Shown piece by piece: positions 12,801 to 26,893 of a stretch of 64,000 nt of DNA (position 1 is the stretch's first letter; each line of letters begins with the position of its first letter). Both the position numbers and the translations under genes were made by a program. Origin of the DNA: Protonemura montana (lineage: Eukaryota > Arthropoda > Insecta > Plecoptera > Nemouridae); assembly GCA_947568835.1 (NCBI GenBank), contig OX387605.1, positions 3,720,001 through 3,784,000 on the forward strand, read 5' to 3'. A model generated the notes under the pieces. That model was not told the origin of the DNA and made no database searches. It worked only from the letters and a program-made list of their open reading frames with translations.

Positions 12801-15081
12801 GACAGTTTGACCTATGCCTAGCTGGACTGACACGACAATAATAACTTGAAATTTAACAGGTTTTGGGACAAATCTCAGCAGATCAACGCTCGGTTTTGCG
12901 AGGTCACCCAAAGGTTTTGCTCTGACGTCTGCATCGGTCCTTCGTGGCGTTCCTCAACTCAGCGTTCTTGACTTCAAAGAAAGATCAGTCCGTCTGACAA
13001 AACGTCGAGAACACGATCTCGATTTGAGAGTGATTTTTTTTGGTCCGTCCTAGACGTAAAGATGTGCAGAGTAAAATGTTTAAAACTGCACTCAACGAAT
13101 GTTACTGTAAATTGCTGGCGGGACTTGAAATGCTGTCTCGTTAAAAGAACAGTTCTCTCCAGTTACAGAGAAAATCGTCCTGATTAGTTACTCGAGTTCC
13201 TGTATATGTGCTTAAAGAGAATCATTTTTAAAGCAGCTTTTCTCTGACTAGAGCGGTGACATCAGACTTTGAGAGGCTTTTTTCTGAAAAGAAATGTATT
13301 CTGATTGCACGAAATATGAACCCCTATCATGTTGTGGAACACATAAACAAATTAAAATGACAGGTTTCCATGGCGGCGCACTTTATTATGTGCATTGAAA
13401 ATCTCCTTTCAGATTCGTTGCCGCCGCCGCTCAAGCAGCCGAGAAAATGATCTGTCCGTATGATATTTTTGAATGAGAACTTATGTGGTATTATTTCTCG
13501 ATTTCAGAGAAGAATCTCTGTCCTCGGAAGTGTGCTCGGCTCACGACTCCCCCTCCCCTCCCCCTCCCCACTCCATGACCACATCCATCTTCCCACCCTG
13601 AAATACATTTATGTGTCGGGAGTGGTCGAACAAACGACATGGAAAAACAAGAAACTGTAGTAAAAAAGGATTTTATACCAAAAAAAAAAAAAAATGCACA
13701 GAACGAAAAACAAACAATGAATTGGAAACTATATTGATAATAATAGCAAGGAATGGCGATCCAGACGAGTCGAGCATAAAGAAAGCCAACGAATTTTAGG
13801 GGAAACTTGAACGTAGTTTGCCAAATTTTGAAAGTAAACATACAAGTTTTGCGTCTCCACTGGAACAAGGCTGCCAACTGTGGGGTATTTTATGGGATAT
13901 TGTAACTCGGCCCGAGAGAAGAATGAGACATCATTTTGACGTTGTTTTTTTTTCCCGGAGGGTTCTCGACAAACCCAATTTTACTTCCCGTTTTATGTTT
14001 CTCCCGGACAATAAAGAAGGAAATGATCACATGTTGCCATCGCCAATTGGTTTCAACAAATCGTCGTTTATGACATTTACTGGCTAAAAAGTGTTACTTT
14101 TAAGAGTCTATAGACTCGTTCGCTTTTCCGTCGCTTTTCCGTCGCTTTTCCGCACCGGTTTTCCGGTAAAGTGTGAGCCGACAAGAACTAGCAATAAACT
14201 GGCAACAGTATTTGCCCATTGGGAAACGCTGTGAACGAACTATTTGTGCGACGTGGACTTGCTTCTATACTCGCGGTCCCCCGTAGCGTAATTCCTCCCA
14301 ACCACGACAAAAAAAAAAAAAGGATTTGCAAAAATTCCCGGGAAAAAATGAAGAGAAAATGTATTATCTCTGGACTCACTGAGTCGAGCGAGAATCACGA
14401 TCGGCAACGGCATGTGCTTGAGATTGATAATCCGTTCCGTTCGCCGAGCTGTGTGCCAGGCTTGGTATTGGGGTTGGGGGAAGCAAGGGGGGCCTCTCGT
14501 CGGCCGCGCGTGCAATCACTTTCCATGTGTGCAGGAATTCCGTGCACCCCAGCGGCGTCCCAACGGTGTCCCGACGGACTCCCGGCGTCGGTGGAGTACT
14601 TTCCCGCGGCGCTTTGTTCGTCGCTGCGTTTCTTGACGCGATCCATTCCAATAGCGGGACCGTTTCAACTTCGTTACCACTGCACTCGAGATACCAACCG
14701 AACCACACTACATTTTTTAATGATTACAAGCACCAATTTACTCAACTCAAACTCACACTACACACTAGAAAAACACACTACAAACTCACACTTACACTAA
14801 CTCAAAAAGAGACCGCTTACGGTTTTAAACGCATTAGATCCATTTCAGTAATGTTTTGTCGAACGTGGCATGAATCCACAAGCCACGGACATCTCCAATG
14901 ATTGGGCTATTACTAGAGTTTGCCGGCGTGGTAATTGCGTATGGACACACAATGATTAGCATCGACGGCGGCCTGAGCGGTGGAAAAGTGGTTGTCGGGT
15001 GAACTCTGGCGCTACCGCGACAGCCAACGTGACCTGCTATGTCCCGTTGATCGATCTCAGTACCTCCACACTCCGCCGGCC

Positions 15082-15108
15082 GGCAGGCAGGCAGGCAGGC
15101 AGGCAGGC
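15082..15108. repeat. (GGCA)n tetranucleotide repeat
   Basis: About 6.75 uninterrupted GGCA units. Confidence 0.95.
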
Positions 15109-15444
15109 TACACGCATACCTGCCACCCCATGCACCAGGAAGGAAGAATATCAAGCCACTGGCACAGAATTGAATAACGCAGTGGCGCAAAGAAATGAAT
15201 AATGCATTTGGAAAATACGCATTATTTCATTACTCTTTCTCTCTGGATATTTGGATTGAATTGGAATTGGTATATGGGCGCGTAATACAGTGTCGCTATA
15301 AAAGGCGATTCAATTTTCGTTGCCGTTCATTTTCGAAGCTGTCTTCCACGGCGGCTATTCGCGAAAGTGTGCTAGTGTTACAAATGACTAGAGCTCGCTC
15401 TGACGCGTCACAAATTTATTTTTCTGCCGTCCGTCGATTACAGC

Positions 15445-15470
15445 GTCGCCGCCGCCGCCGCCGCTGCTGC
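15445..15470. repeat. GCC/GCT trinucleotide repeat
   Basis: A run of GCC units passing into GCT units, with no supported coding role. Confidence 0.8.
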
Positions 15471-17126
15471 AGGCCGACAAAGCGTAATCGGGGTAATTTG
15501 TTAGATGGACCGAATTTCCCCCGCTATCTTGGCGTTATTTTCGCCATTAATTTTCGTTTACTCTTTGCTTGGTTTGTGCTGCGTTTGTGCTGAACGGCGA
15601 CTGCGCCGGACGTGTTTACAGACTGAACTGGTTCGGTTGTAGTAATATTTTAGCGACCGATATTTGATCGAGCGACGTTCAGAGGGGTGTGAAAACTGGA
15701 ACCACATGGACTTTGCATGTCAATATGTGTTTGAGAAGTTGGTTGATTGGGATGCAGGCGCAACCGCGCCCCAAAATCAGACGGTTACACAAGCAACCAC
15801 ATGGAAATAGGTGTAATTCTTGACGCACGCAGTACACTTCGCTGAAATTAATTGAACGGAATAATTCTGAGAGGCGCTACGAGAATATATTCTCCAATTG
15901 GCGAGGTATAAAAAAGTAATTACAAACAATTTGTGTTATTTATGTTAGGGAAACTTGTTCATCAGCGAAATTGCGAGCCGCTACCCGTGCGTAGGAAATC
16001 TTTTATCTGGAAGCGAGCAAAGTAAATTGACTTAAGAGACGGCTGTAAACAGGGACTACTTAAAACTTGGAGAGACAAATTGTACTCCCAAATGTCGCGC
16101 GTTGTGGAAATACTCGGGTTTCCTTAAGATTTCTGGTATTCCTGGTATGATTTCCTGGCGTAAAGTTGTCGCTTAAAGCTCGCTTAAAATGTCAGTCATG
16201 CCAGACTCAATATAATTGCTGATGGCATTCAAAACCTATTTCTCACGGCAGTGACTCAACTCAGTTAAACGGCTGTGAAAGACATTTTACTAAATACGTG
16301 CGAAGACACGGAAAGAGTTTTGTTTACCTGCTGTGTTCTCCTTTTTTACTTGCCACCGAATTAAAACAGAGAGTCTGTTCAAAACCTTTTTACGAACACT
16401 TTAACGGTGGACTTACTTTTTCATTTCAAACCTGCGTCCGTGAATAAACAAGCAATTTCCCAGCGGAACCAGTCTTGTTTCTATTCGTGCATTCTCGACT
16501 GGCACTAAATTTAGTTTCATTAAATAAGAAAAATCTTGCATTTCATGCAGAGGAACCTTGTTCACCGACCAAGCTCGAGCTATCGTGCATTCACCTGTGC
16601 AATTGAATCCATGTATATTGATAAAAGTACGGCGCTAAATAGTGACGTGTTGAAGGAGGTTTATTAGCGCACTTGGCTAGCCCATTGCAAGTACACACAA
16701 TTACACCATGTCGGAGTGAATGTAGGAGGATTGTCACATACTCGCTGGTAAGCTGCTGGTTCAGATGGAATGAATCAGCTCCCTATGATGTTATAATAGA
16801 CGTGCAAGACCCGGCATTTTATCCGTACAAAGCGAAACAGCGTCTAAAAAACACAACCGCAAACACCCTTCCACGGCGACCTCGAGTTAATGTCCCGACC
16901 ACATGCAAATGAGGGAAACACTGCGCTGGGTGGGTGTTTGGGTACCTAATACCAACTCAGTTGAACACGCCATTGCGGGCAAAGTTAACACAAGAAAGTG
17001 TGGAGAAAAGGGGGACACACACATATTTGTTTCAGGAATAAAAAGTCTTTACCTTGCCCTCTTGACAAGTCTTACACGAAGGGTGGTTTTTTTAATGCGA
17101 TTACTAACTTACCCTCTTCCATATAC

Positions 17127-17148
17127 AAAAAAAAAAAAAAAAAAAAAA
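17127..17148. repeat. Poly-A tract (22 A)
   Basis: Uninterrupted A run. No retroelement body is recognisable directly upstream. Confidence 0.95.
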
Positions 17149-19086
17149 TGCGGTCGATTCTTTGCTTTTTCTCCGAGCTCACGAACAGTTTTATCTTGGT
17201 TTGAATAAAATTTTACTTGAGTGAACAAATAACTTTAATTTTTTCCGTTTGGTAGATTTTAATCCTGGAAAATTGACGCCTTTCAGCATTATTGGAATGC
17301 AAATAAATATAATAACATTCTAAATAAATAAGAGAACTTTAGCACGCCCCGGCAAATCGACCTCCAGCAAGGCGTTCTACGCAAACAACTTTGAGATAGC
17401 ACAGGTGACTTCGGCTCACCGCCTCCCTGTTCGATAATTGACCTAATTAGCCCGAAGTTATGTTTTCTTATTGACTAACCCATGAAGCAGCCGTGGGCTA
17501 ATGAGTGATGGTGCTAATGAGCGTAATTGGCTCGGCTAAGCGCTTTCGAGGCCCCTTTTGTTGTTTGATGTGCCCGTCAGTGACATGGCGAGCATTTAAA
17601 ACTTGTATTCCCCGCAGTGTCATCCAGCGTATATGCGTGCCCGGTGAATTATGCACGTCCTCCACACGGGGGGGCATCCCCCCCCCCTCTTCCCCCACCC
17701 GCCGCCCGTGCAAATAAAGCGTCTGGGAATAAAGCGCGATTTTGTATTATGCAACAGAGTGCGCGGTCGAAATAATTTGCTGAAAGTCGTGGCTAGGCGG
17801 CGACCACTTAGCTGGCCACTAAGGTTTCATTCAAATTCCAATCGTACTTCTCCCCCAATTGAATCTGGTCTTCTACAATAACTTGGCACAGCGGGTGGCG
17901 CTTTTCAGACGAATTGTTAATTAAATCATTTTCTTTAATCAAAGTTTCGATATTTTCAAACGCCATCCCCTTCAAAAGTGCTATCGTTAATTGGGGAGAA
18001 GTAAATTCCCCCAGTGATTCAGGACTTTTTAAACTCGCCGAAAACTTGGCCGTTTGTCGTCAATAACTTTAGTTCATTGTTGTTAATCTGTTTACAGGCT
18101 GCCAACAGGAGGGTGTTGTCACCAGGACATTGCATTGCTGTGGATGACGAATGTCCTATTTACACATTTGCAGTAATCAATCCTGACGATGTCTACGATG
18201 TTAATTGACGTCGATGCTTGTAGCTCTCATATCGTATGTCCAATCAACGTTGACTGCTGTCAGTCGAACTGGAGCCTATCATCGTGATCGATACGAGGTG
18301 GGGGAAGACCAGCCAATACACCTACAACTGACACTCAACTTATAGAATATTACTGACAGAATCCTGTCCGCTGGTAACCGTGTTTGAAAGTTTGCTCTCC
18401 TTTGATCCGGTCGTCTAGCACCTCTGTCTGGTACCCTGTCTTGTTAACACCTAGCTGCTTAGTTTCTGATTTGGTGATCGCTAAAAGCGAGCGACAGAAA
18501 TCAGTTGTCTTCAAAGTTGTTAGCGAAGATCGCTGCGTCTTCGATAGATATTTCTTCAGAGTAACGGATCTTAAAAATGCGTCAGCCAACAAACAAATTT
18601 AAAAGAATTATTATTTTTGAATGAAAGTTTCTGCTTAGCTCAGAAGTGCGTATGATCGAAACGGAACGAAGTTGAATAAAATAATCTGTCTCGTAATCTG
18701 CAGCCTGTTTGGCGTTTTGGGAGGAGACGCAGTTTGGTACAACATTTGCAGTAAGACAAATGCAATGAGAAAAAGGCGGGTTGGGGGGCAATTATTTCAA
18801 CGTAGGAGGAATAACGACGCCTCCAGGTCACAGCGATAAAACAAAACAGCGCGACGCCGACGCCGACAGAAGATTGATGCTCTGCGGTGCATATCGAGAC
18901 AACGACGCTCTCCGAAGAGCGCAAAGAAGCGACGCTGATCATCAGTCACACAGAAGCAATATTAGTATTTATCTACATTATTTTCATAAACAGCCGTTGG
19001 GGACGACGGCGTAGAAATAGAAGTCGGGGAGAGTTTTCATTAAAATACATCCAAATACAAAGGGAAAAAAACAATGGCAAAGTCTG

Positions 19087-19107
19087 TTTTTTTTTTTTTT
19101 TTTTTTT
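19087..19107. repeat. Poly-T tract (21 T)
   Basis: Uninterrupted T run. It could be the reverse-strand tail of a retroposed sequence, but no body is recognised. Confidence 0.95.
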
Positions 19108-20601
19108 ACACTGCATGCCTATTGTGCGAATGTTGATGCATGTATCTTCTTCAATCCCTGAAAGTCTTTCTTGCTGTTTCTACGCCCTCTTAACGAACTT
19201 TGCCCCAGGGGTCGATGACATTGCCCGTAAATCTTGGCGGGTTAAGAGGGATTGCAGACGCGTCGATGTCCCAAACAAGGTTTACCATGCGGTGCATTCG
19301 GGTAAGTCGACGCGGATGCTTGGCGGAGACTTGTTGGGTGATTCATTGCATTGCTGGCGTCCAAGACTATAGGGGAGGCCCAAGGGTGAGGTGGTAGAGG
19401 CGTGTTTAGTAATTATACAGTAATTGTAATTTGAGATCCGTTACGGTGTACTAACTATCAATTACATTTCGTGTAAGCGAAGCGATCTCGCTTGAAATTT
19501 GAGTCGAGAAATTCTACAGCGCATCGAATAAATTGTTTGCAAATAGCGTTCGGAAATGAGTGTCTTACAAACACGATTGCATTAATTTCTGTCCGAATAG
19601 TTCAAATGAAATCCTGGAAACGAGCTGATACTTCATTCTGTTTCGACGTAGTATTTGACAATGGAAAAAATTACACGGCCATTCGATTTTAAAATGAAAT
19701 TCTCCTGTATTGCATTGAACTTTTAATTAAGTGCTAACAAAACAAATCACGTTTGAAGTGAATATGATAATAATGTTCAGATGAACACAGGTTCTCAATC
19801 CGCTCCAGGGACGTGATTGGCTAGAGAGCTAGCAGAATAATGCAACGCTCAGTCTAGACGCTGCAGAATTCACACTTTTTCCCCTGCCGAGCTGCGAACA
19901 CCGGAATATTAAACTCACAGCTTTTGATATCGTATCATTTGAAAGATTTTTCCCTCATTTCCTTGCAAAACTCGAAATTCGCTGGAATCGATTTTCGATG
20001 GAACACTTCGCGCTGTTTTTCCGGCATGTGGCTAAAAAACATTAGGCCGGGACGCCACGTTATTTCGCTAGTGATGGCTCTTTACCAGCACCAAGCATCA
20101 GTCCCCCAGTAAACCAGGAGGTGCTCTCAAGAGAGATCTGATTGCATCTCAAACTTATTATACACCAAGCATGAAATAGTTTTGACATCATTTGCAGGCT
20201 TCTCCTACACTTTAACCCAATTCGAGTAAAGGTATTGTTTAATATTCACTTCTAGCCTGAATACTCTGGGCAACGTAATCAGAAGAGGCACTAAATTGTC
20301 GTTAAAAAGATTATTGCCCTCCGCGTTCAAAAGACATGAATACAATTTCGCGCTAAGCTTGGGCGTATAGTGTGTTATAGAGAAAACGAGGCTGGAGAGA
20401 AATTCAATGTGATTGCTTCTTCGCGGGGTCGTGGCTTGGTTGACTTGGTATTGTTCCCTAATCCCACAGAGCAGTGATAAAGCAGGTTCGCGCGGCAAGA
20501 AAATGGTGCGAGCCTCCGAGAAAAGTTTCGCGTCCCACGGCTTAAAGTTTCCAACACAGATGAAATAAAAACGCCGATCTATAAACATCACAACGCATCG
20601 T

Positions 20602-20621
20602 TGTCGTCGTCGTCGTCGTCT
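20602..20621. repeat. (GTC)n trinucleotide repeat
   Basis: Short run of GTC units in non-coding sequence. Confidence 0.85.
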
Positions 20622-23600
20622 CGTAGTTATTAACAAAAAAAAGGCGACCACCCTGTTCGCTTCAACGGCAGTGATCGATTTCGCTTAAGCCGAGGGAGGT
20701 TTGCGACATCTTTCAATTCTACGCGAAGATGCAATCAAAAAGTCCGATTCTAATCGCGATCGATCGTTGAGCGGGGCTCGTAAAAGACATTAGTATTGAT
20801 TTATCGACGATTTATAGCGCTCGTTCTCTTGTAAAAAAACATGCTATTTGTAGGTTATGTGTGTTTTATTACACGATTTGTAACATATTGTACAAATTCT
20901 CCAAATATCAAGCCACGTTTTTTAAAAGTAGTTGCATACTAATCGCTTTTTTTTGTCCACTTTGTTGTACGGTTTATGGTTTATGCATTTGGTGGGTCCA
21001 TGAAAGTCAATTGTAAGTTTATAACTCAACAGCCAGTAAATCAGTTTTTCCTGCGCCGAGCGCACCGCGGTACTTGCAAGAAATCCAGCGCACGCACAGA
21101 TGCACTACAATGGCGCCCGGCTGTGGGATAATCTCACAGCATTACACTGCATCTCACTGCCGGTGCATGCATCACTTGCACGTGTGGCAATCGGAACTTT
21201 GTACCAGAGCGGAAAGTTTATTCACTCCTAGTGCAACACGATGATTGAACGGAAGCATGCATTACCTTGTTATTAGGGAGTGCATTTGCATTAGCGGGTT
21301 GTCTGAAACTCTCGGTAACATCGGGTTACGGTTACAATTGAAACTGTTCAGGTACACACAGGAATAAATGCTAAACTTTCATGATTTAAACATGCTTTAC
21401 AGAGCGTTGTTCGCACAACTTTTCCAGTTTTTCATTACATTTTAACGTAGACAAGAAAAAATCTAAACAAAACAATTTGAATTGGGGGTGGGAGCGACGA
21501 AGCTCATGTCTGTCTTGAACACGACGTAAAGTTGGCTTCGGAAGCACTCAGCATGCTAAACCTAAGTGAGCATCTCCAACAAGAAGAATGCAAGCTGCTG
21601 GCGTTGTATGGGGGGACCCTGCCTTGGGTTGAGGAGCTGGAGAAGAGATCTCTGCTGAGAGGTTTCGATCGTGACAAACAATCCCATCGCTCCTCATAGC
21701 TGGCTTGTCGCATGCTCTACATTGCCCGTCATTTGCATACTACAAGCGAGGAGTGCCGCGTTAAGTGCGTTGCCTCGGTCGCGACCTGCGTGGCACTGGG
21801 CATCACACGCATGCACACGCATGCAAACGTTCCGATTTCAAGAGTTTTTAAGGAGCGTGATGTTCGGTCATGGCGGTTGTTTGGGGTTTGCTTCTTTGGC
21901 GAACATTGACCAATGGTTTTATGCTGTGGACGAGTCGCTTACACCATGATGCGCTTATTTTAAGAATTTTTTATGTCAAATATATGACAATCCTGGTAAG
22001 TGTTAAATTGGTCAAAGAGAATAAAGAACCATTATCATTATGTTATGTTATTATGTTTCCTTGCTGGCCAGGGATCCATGGGTCTACATATTGGGATACA
22101 ATCAAAATATATAAATTAACCAAACTGATTTGAATCGAATTCGTCCCAAGCGAGAGTTCGATGTCAAATCGGCTTTCGATCAATGCAATTTAAGCATTCG
22201 AATGTTCAATTAAAAGTACTCCTCATTTGGAGCGGTGCTAGGATTAAATTGCACGTGAAATACATCTGTCACTCGGCACTCTTGCGTTCAATGAAATCCT
22301 ACTAATTGATGCAGTCGTCCAACATTTTCTGTTAACTGACGTTTGAAACGAGCAAAGTGGTGATTTGATCAGTTATGTTCAAAGGCGGCTGCAACGAGGT
22401 AAATGAAAATAGATGGCAGCAAAGTGCAATCACGCAGTTTGAAACGTGCGACTCAGTTGAAGTGTAGAATCTAGGCGGGCATCGGGCCAAGATCAAACGA
22501 TCATTGCTAGTCGGCCAAAAAGAGCAATGAAAACGCGGTAAGCCGAATATGATCGTTGGATTTTGGTCGGGTATGAGCTTCATGGGAAGAAGAGTGTTAT
22601 GATTCTCGAATTACCTTTGTGAGAAAAAAAATGGAGGCTTGCGTGTAAAACATTACATTTTGAAATGCTTCCCCTTCACGTTTCGTACAACACACCCTGC
22701 ATCTGACAGAGGTATGTTAAAGTTTAATTCATGCTGTTTAGGCTTCTAGTCTTACACATCATCAACCGCAATATTAAGAGAGTGAGGGGGTGAAAGTACT
22801 CCATTAGATGATTTGATAAGGTATGCGTGAGGGTGGAATGCACGTGATAGGCATTTTCATATGTGCAGGGGTGGAAATTACATCAGATGGGTACTAGCTG
22901 TGTTGAGCTCGCACCCCATTATTTTAGATTATGACCAAGATATGAGTTTTCATTATAAATTAAAGAATTCGCAATAATCCATCGAAATTCATTCTGTGAT
23001 ATCTTTGATGATATCCAACTCGGTTGGGTTGACAGGACAGAGGATTATTTCGAGGCCTGCTGTCTGAAACTCTGTTGGTACGCAGAGTCGAGCTAGAGGG
23101 AGGCGGTGCGAACGCCGTTCTTGCAGACTCCGCTAAGAGGATTAGTGGGTGGTGGGCGCGAGGAGGATGCGCTCGTCTCTTCTTGGATGGGGGGGCAGGT
23201 CGGTGCAGGCGCCGGCGCGACCCTCTCAATGACATGCGGAGTAAGGCGTACCTTATACTGACAACAGGCATGTCTCGTGTATTTGCTGCGAATGTGAAAA
23301 TCGTTATAACATGCGTATGAACGCGTTAAAGAGGAAAAGAAACTGTGTGTAAGATATGTCGTTGTACGACCTGTAGGTGGAAACATTACAGACTTAAGTT
23401 ATGAAAAGCCAATTAAAAGGAGTCGACGGTGAAACTGACGCATTATCACCTGGGAGTAGGTTATGTACACACAATTTTCGGGGAAAAAAATAATTGAAAT
23501 TAAATTGGGTTAGGATGAAACAGAATTTATTTTCATTGCTATGCAAATGTGGTAAATAAATTGTTATAACGTAATACCAATCAGCTTGCCCAAAAAGTTG

Positions 23601-25257
23601 TGCGTAGAATTAAACACAAAAAGTTTGCTATACTGTTCCGAGAAGACCTTTTTAGGCTGCGAACGAGGAAAAAAAGGCGGAGGGCAATTTGTAGCGCACG
23701 CATTTACAACAGCAGAGAGAGATCTCTATTGCTTTGCCTCTCAATTTGCCTTCACCACAAAATTGCAGGTAGACCCTTCTGTGTCTATATACCCAGCCTA
23801 CTCTGGCTTTCACACTCGGATACGCGACAAAGGTCTCTGCGAATTGAGACAGTTGTACTGTGAATAGGACCCAAAGTAAATGTGCTTTCCTCCTGACAAT
23901 GGACCGGATTTTACACTTCGTGCACTTCGTGCGGTGACAATACAGAGTCAATTATTTGAAAACAGTTTAGTACGTGGAACAAAGTTTGCATATCGAAGTC
24001 AGCGCGTGAGTTTCACTAACCGTACACGCTACACGCACCAATGAGAACGCATAATGCGAGTAAAGAAGTTGCATTTGCTCAGACGAACGGAATGAACCAA
24101 ATATTATGAATTTACTGCTCTAAGCATTAATTGTAAAAGCACGAATAAAGCAGTGTACGGTTGTCATTAATCTGTAATTTCAGTGAGGGATTTCATCTGA
24201 AAAGTCTTTGTCTTGTCGTTGACGGAACGCTGCCTGCACAGAATAACTACAATCAGGTTTCTCCTCCCTCCGAACAACACAATGAACAGAGCCGAGAAAC
24301 CTACCAGTTACATTATAGCATGCAGATACTTGAAAACTTTCCCCAGCTTCGCATTCCTTCAGCTTCCTCTTCCCAGTGCCGCCATTCAACCAAGACAATC
24401 CCATAACATCCAACCGTCAGTTTCAAAATCCGGGATAGCATTTTGTGAGAGATCTCTGATCTGCGTGACCGCTCCTCGCGGGTTTCCTTCAACTTTCCCA
24501 ACCGGCAGGTCGCAGCAGACACCTACTCGTCCCGGGTGGCGCTCCCTACCGTTCCTATGGGCGACTCAGGCTGGCAGCTGTCGCAAGGAGGTGGTCGCGC
24601 CCGTTGGCTATAGGAAGTCAGGGAGCTACAGGGACAAAGACTGGCAAGACTTATTGATACCCACCAAACCGTAAAAACGATGTCACCTTCTCTAGCCGCC
24701 AATTGTTTTCCCACCGATTTACGGCCGCCATTTTCTTTGCGCGCTAGCGTGGTCTTGTATCGAGATTAGAATGTCAAGGCTCGATTGATTATCCTGCAAG
24801 TCTCGTGTTGTTATCATTTCGTATTTATCCTTATTTACCATTGCGCTGGCCAACGAGAACCTGGTTAAAAAATATTGATCTGAAAAGCTGTTCTCCCGGG
24901 AACGCCGAGTGATTGATTGCGACAGGATATAATTATTCACTGTACAATTTAGATGCACCGTAAGATTTGTATATCCGTGTATTCAGCGAGAGTTTCCAAG
25001 CTTTTTGCCGAGCGTTTCATTTCGCTATGCAAAGCCACAAGACCTCATTCGTTATCATGCTTTTTGTTTTGATATTGAAATTTCTGCTGGCGCTTTTCAT
25101 CATACATTCTGAATATAAATAATGTGTAAATTAGTTTATATGTATATTAGTTTATTAGTTTTTAGTTTATACCCCTGACATGTCTCACACCGAAAATTTC
25201 AATCGTGATAATAAAATAAAAATACATATTATTATTATTATTACTATCGCTAACCCT

Positions 25258-25285
25258 CTCCCGATCTCCCGATCTCCCGATCTCC
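25258..25285. repeat. CTCCCGAT octamer repeat
   Basis: Three exact 8-bp units and a partial fourth, directly after an ATT-rich tract. Confidence 0.9.
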
Positions 25286-26893
25286 GCTCCACCGCGACAA
25301 ACACTCCTCTCTTTGCAAAGGTTTACATTGGCGCTGTGTATCTTTAATATCCCATCTCTACTAAACCAACGCTCGATATCCGATTTTCACTCGCTCTTTG
25401 CGGGTGAAAGATGCTTTGCAATAAAAATAAATGAATACTTTAATAAAAAACAGTCTCTCAAAGACGCGCAATCTGAAAGACAAGGAAAACGACCGCGCGT
25501 ACTGCCAGCAACAAAACAATGGAAACAGAAGCTGAATTATTTTCCAGATTCAATCCGCGTTTCAGCTTTGGTAGAGAAATGTAATTAATAACGATGATCG
25601 AATTTCACCCCCGCGAGCGCGCGCGGTCGAGTTCCCCCGCCCGCCCCCCTCCCCACCAACCGTCAAGGGGCCCTCGATGGCCGATCCCATCTGATGGTAA
25701 TTTGCTTGCTAGATGACGTCCCCCTTATCAATGCGTGACATGACCCAGGCATTCTCCAGCCAGTCGAGCTGCACGAATCACATCAACTCACATAAGTAGA
25801 TTGACATCGATTCAAAGAGCATCAATAACAGGAGCAGAGTTCATTCACGTATTGCACACAGATAGACAGAAAGACAGATCAGCCGTCAGCTGTAGCCGGT
25901 CAATAACAAAGCCGGGTAATTGCGTGTGATACAAGTAAAATCGACGATGTGTTTTGCTCACTATTGGCGAGATAATACTAGTGCCAGCTTTTTCACGACT
26001 TAAAGATCAAAAGCTCAAAGACAAAGGTATGCTATTTGACGCGAGATAGAATCGTGTCTGCCTTTTTTTCTTGTGTTTCTCAGCCTCCTGGGCCCAGATT
26101 CGCCCAGATTCGGGCCCAGGTTCTTCTAAGATGGAACCATCGCACGGATGAGTCAGACGTTTTAAGCTCTTAGAACCTCTTGCTTTTGGGTACCTAGAAA
26201 GTGAGCATCAATTCTACGGTTGAGTATTGAGAGTCTGAGGGCCGATTTCAACCAACGCCGTATAAATCTTGCTTAATACTCGTTTAAGGGGGATTTAAGG
26301 CTAAAATTGATTTTCTCCGTTTAGCCGACATTTTGAAAGATTTGAAAGAAAATGCTTAGGTAAATTCACAAAATAGTTTTAAATTTAAATTTGAATCTGT
26401 CAATGATTCAAAAAGGCTTTGTCCTTAATTGGAGTCCTAAATTTAATAAAATAAATTGTATTTAGCAGCCGTCACTATTTTCACTCTGGTCTAATTGCCG
26501 TTTAATATTTAAACCTCGAAGGATGGGAGTTTAACTTTTAAACTCTCATTTGGAGGTCAAAGAAGCAGTCCCACTGATATTTTGTCTCTTTTTACAAGTT
26601 ACCAAATATTTCGTTTTAAAGCAAACACATCGTTGAACACATTTTTCTCTTGTTCATCGTGTGTTGTCTTGATCTTTTGGTTTGCAATAATAAAAAAAAT
26701 AATTTTTAGAGCAAATTACTCCACCGGTTAAAATCACCCCTAAACGTCGTTTGAGAGCGTTTTAAAACGTGTTGGTAAAATCGGCGCTGAGATCCATCAG
26801 CTTAACTCAGTGCTTTCGTCTGCAAGAGCTGCCCAAGCAGAAGTCGTCGTTCAATTGAGATGGGTGTTTCGGCAGTTGACTTCCTGACCTACG

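Larger units (their letters stand above)
9850..26893. other. Long stretch without recognisable genes
   Basis: I see no convincing exon on either strand over 17 kb. The longest frame, 193 codons at 14219-14800 on the plus strand, has irregular composition and no domain. The region holds simple repeats: GGCA at 15082-15108, GCC at about 15445-15470, poly-A at 17127-17148, poly-T at 19087-19107, GTC at about 20602-20621 and CTCCCGAT at 25258-25285. If the signal exon at 46587-46689 belongs to the EGF gene, all of this is intron 1 of that gene, plus the upstream flank of GUSB. Confidence 0.6.

Noticed and set aside
14219-14800. 193-codon plus-strand open frame
   Set aside because: It crosses a poly-A run and low-complexity ACAC-type sequence and resembles nothing known. 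The overlapping frames on the other strand are equally open because of the GC-rich patch.
15082-15175. Cys/Ala/Pro-rich minus-strand frame over the GGCA repeat
   Set aside because: The apparent ACLPACLPAC protein repeat is only translation of the tetranucleotide microsatellite.
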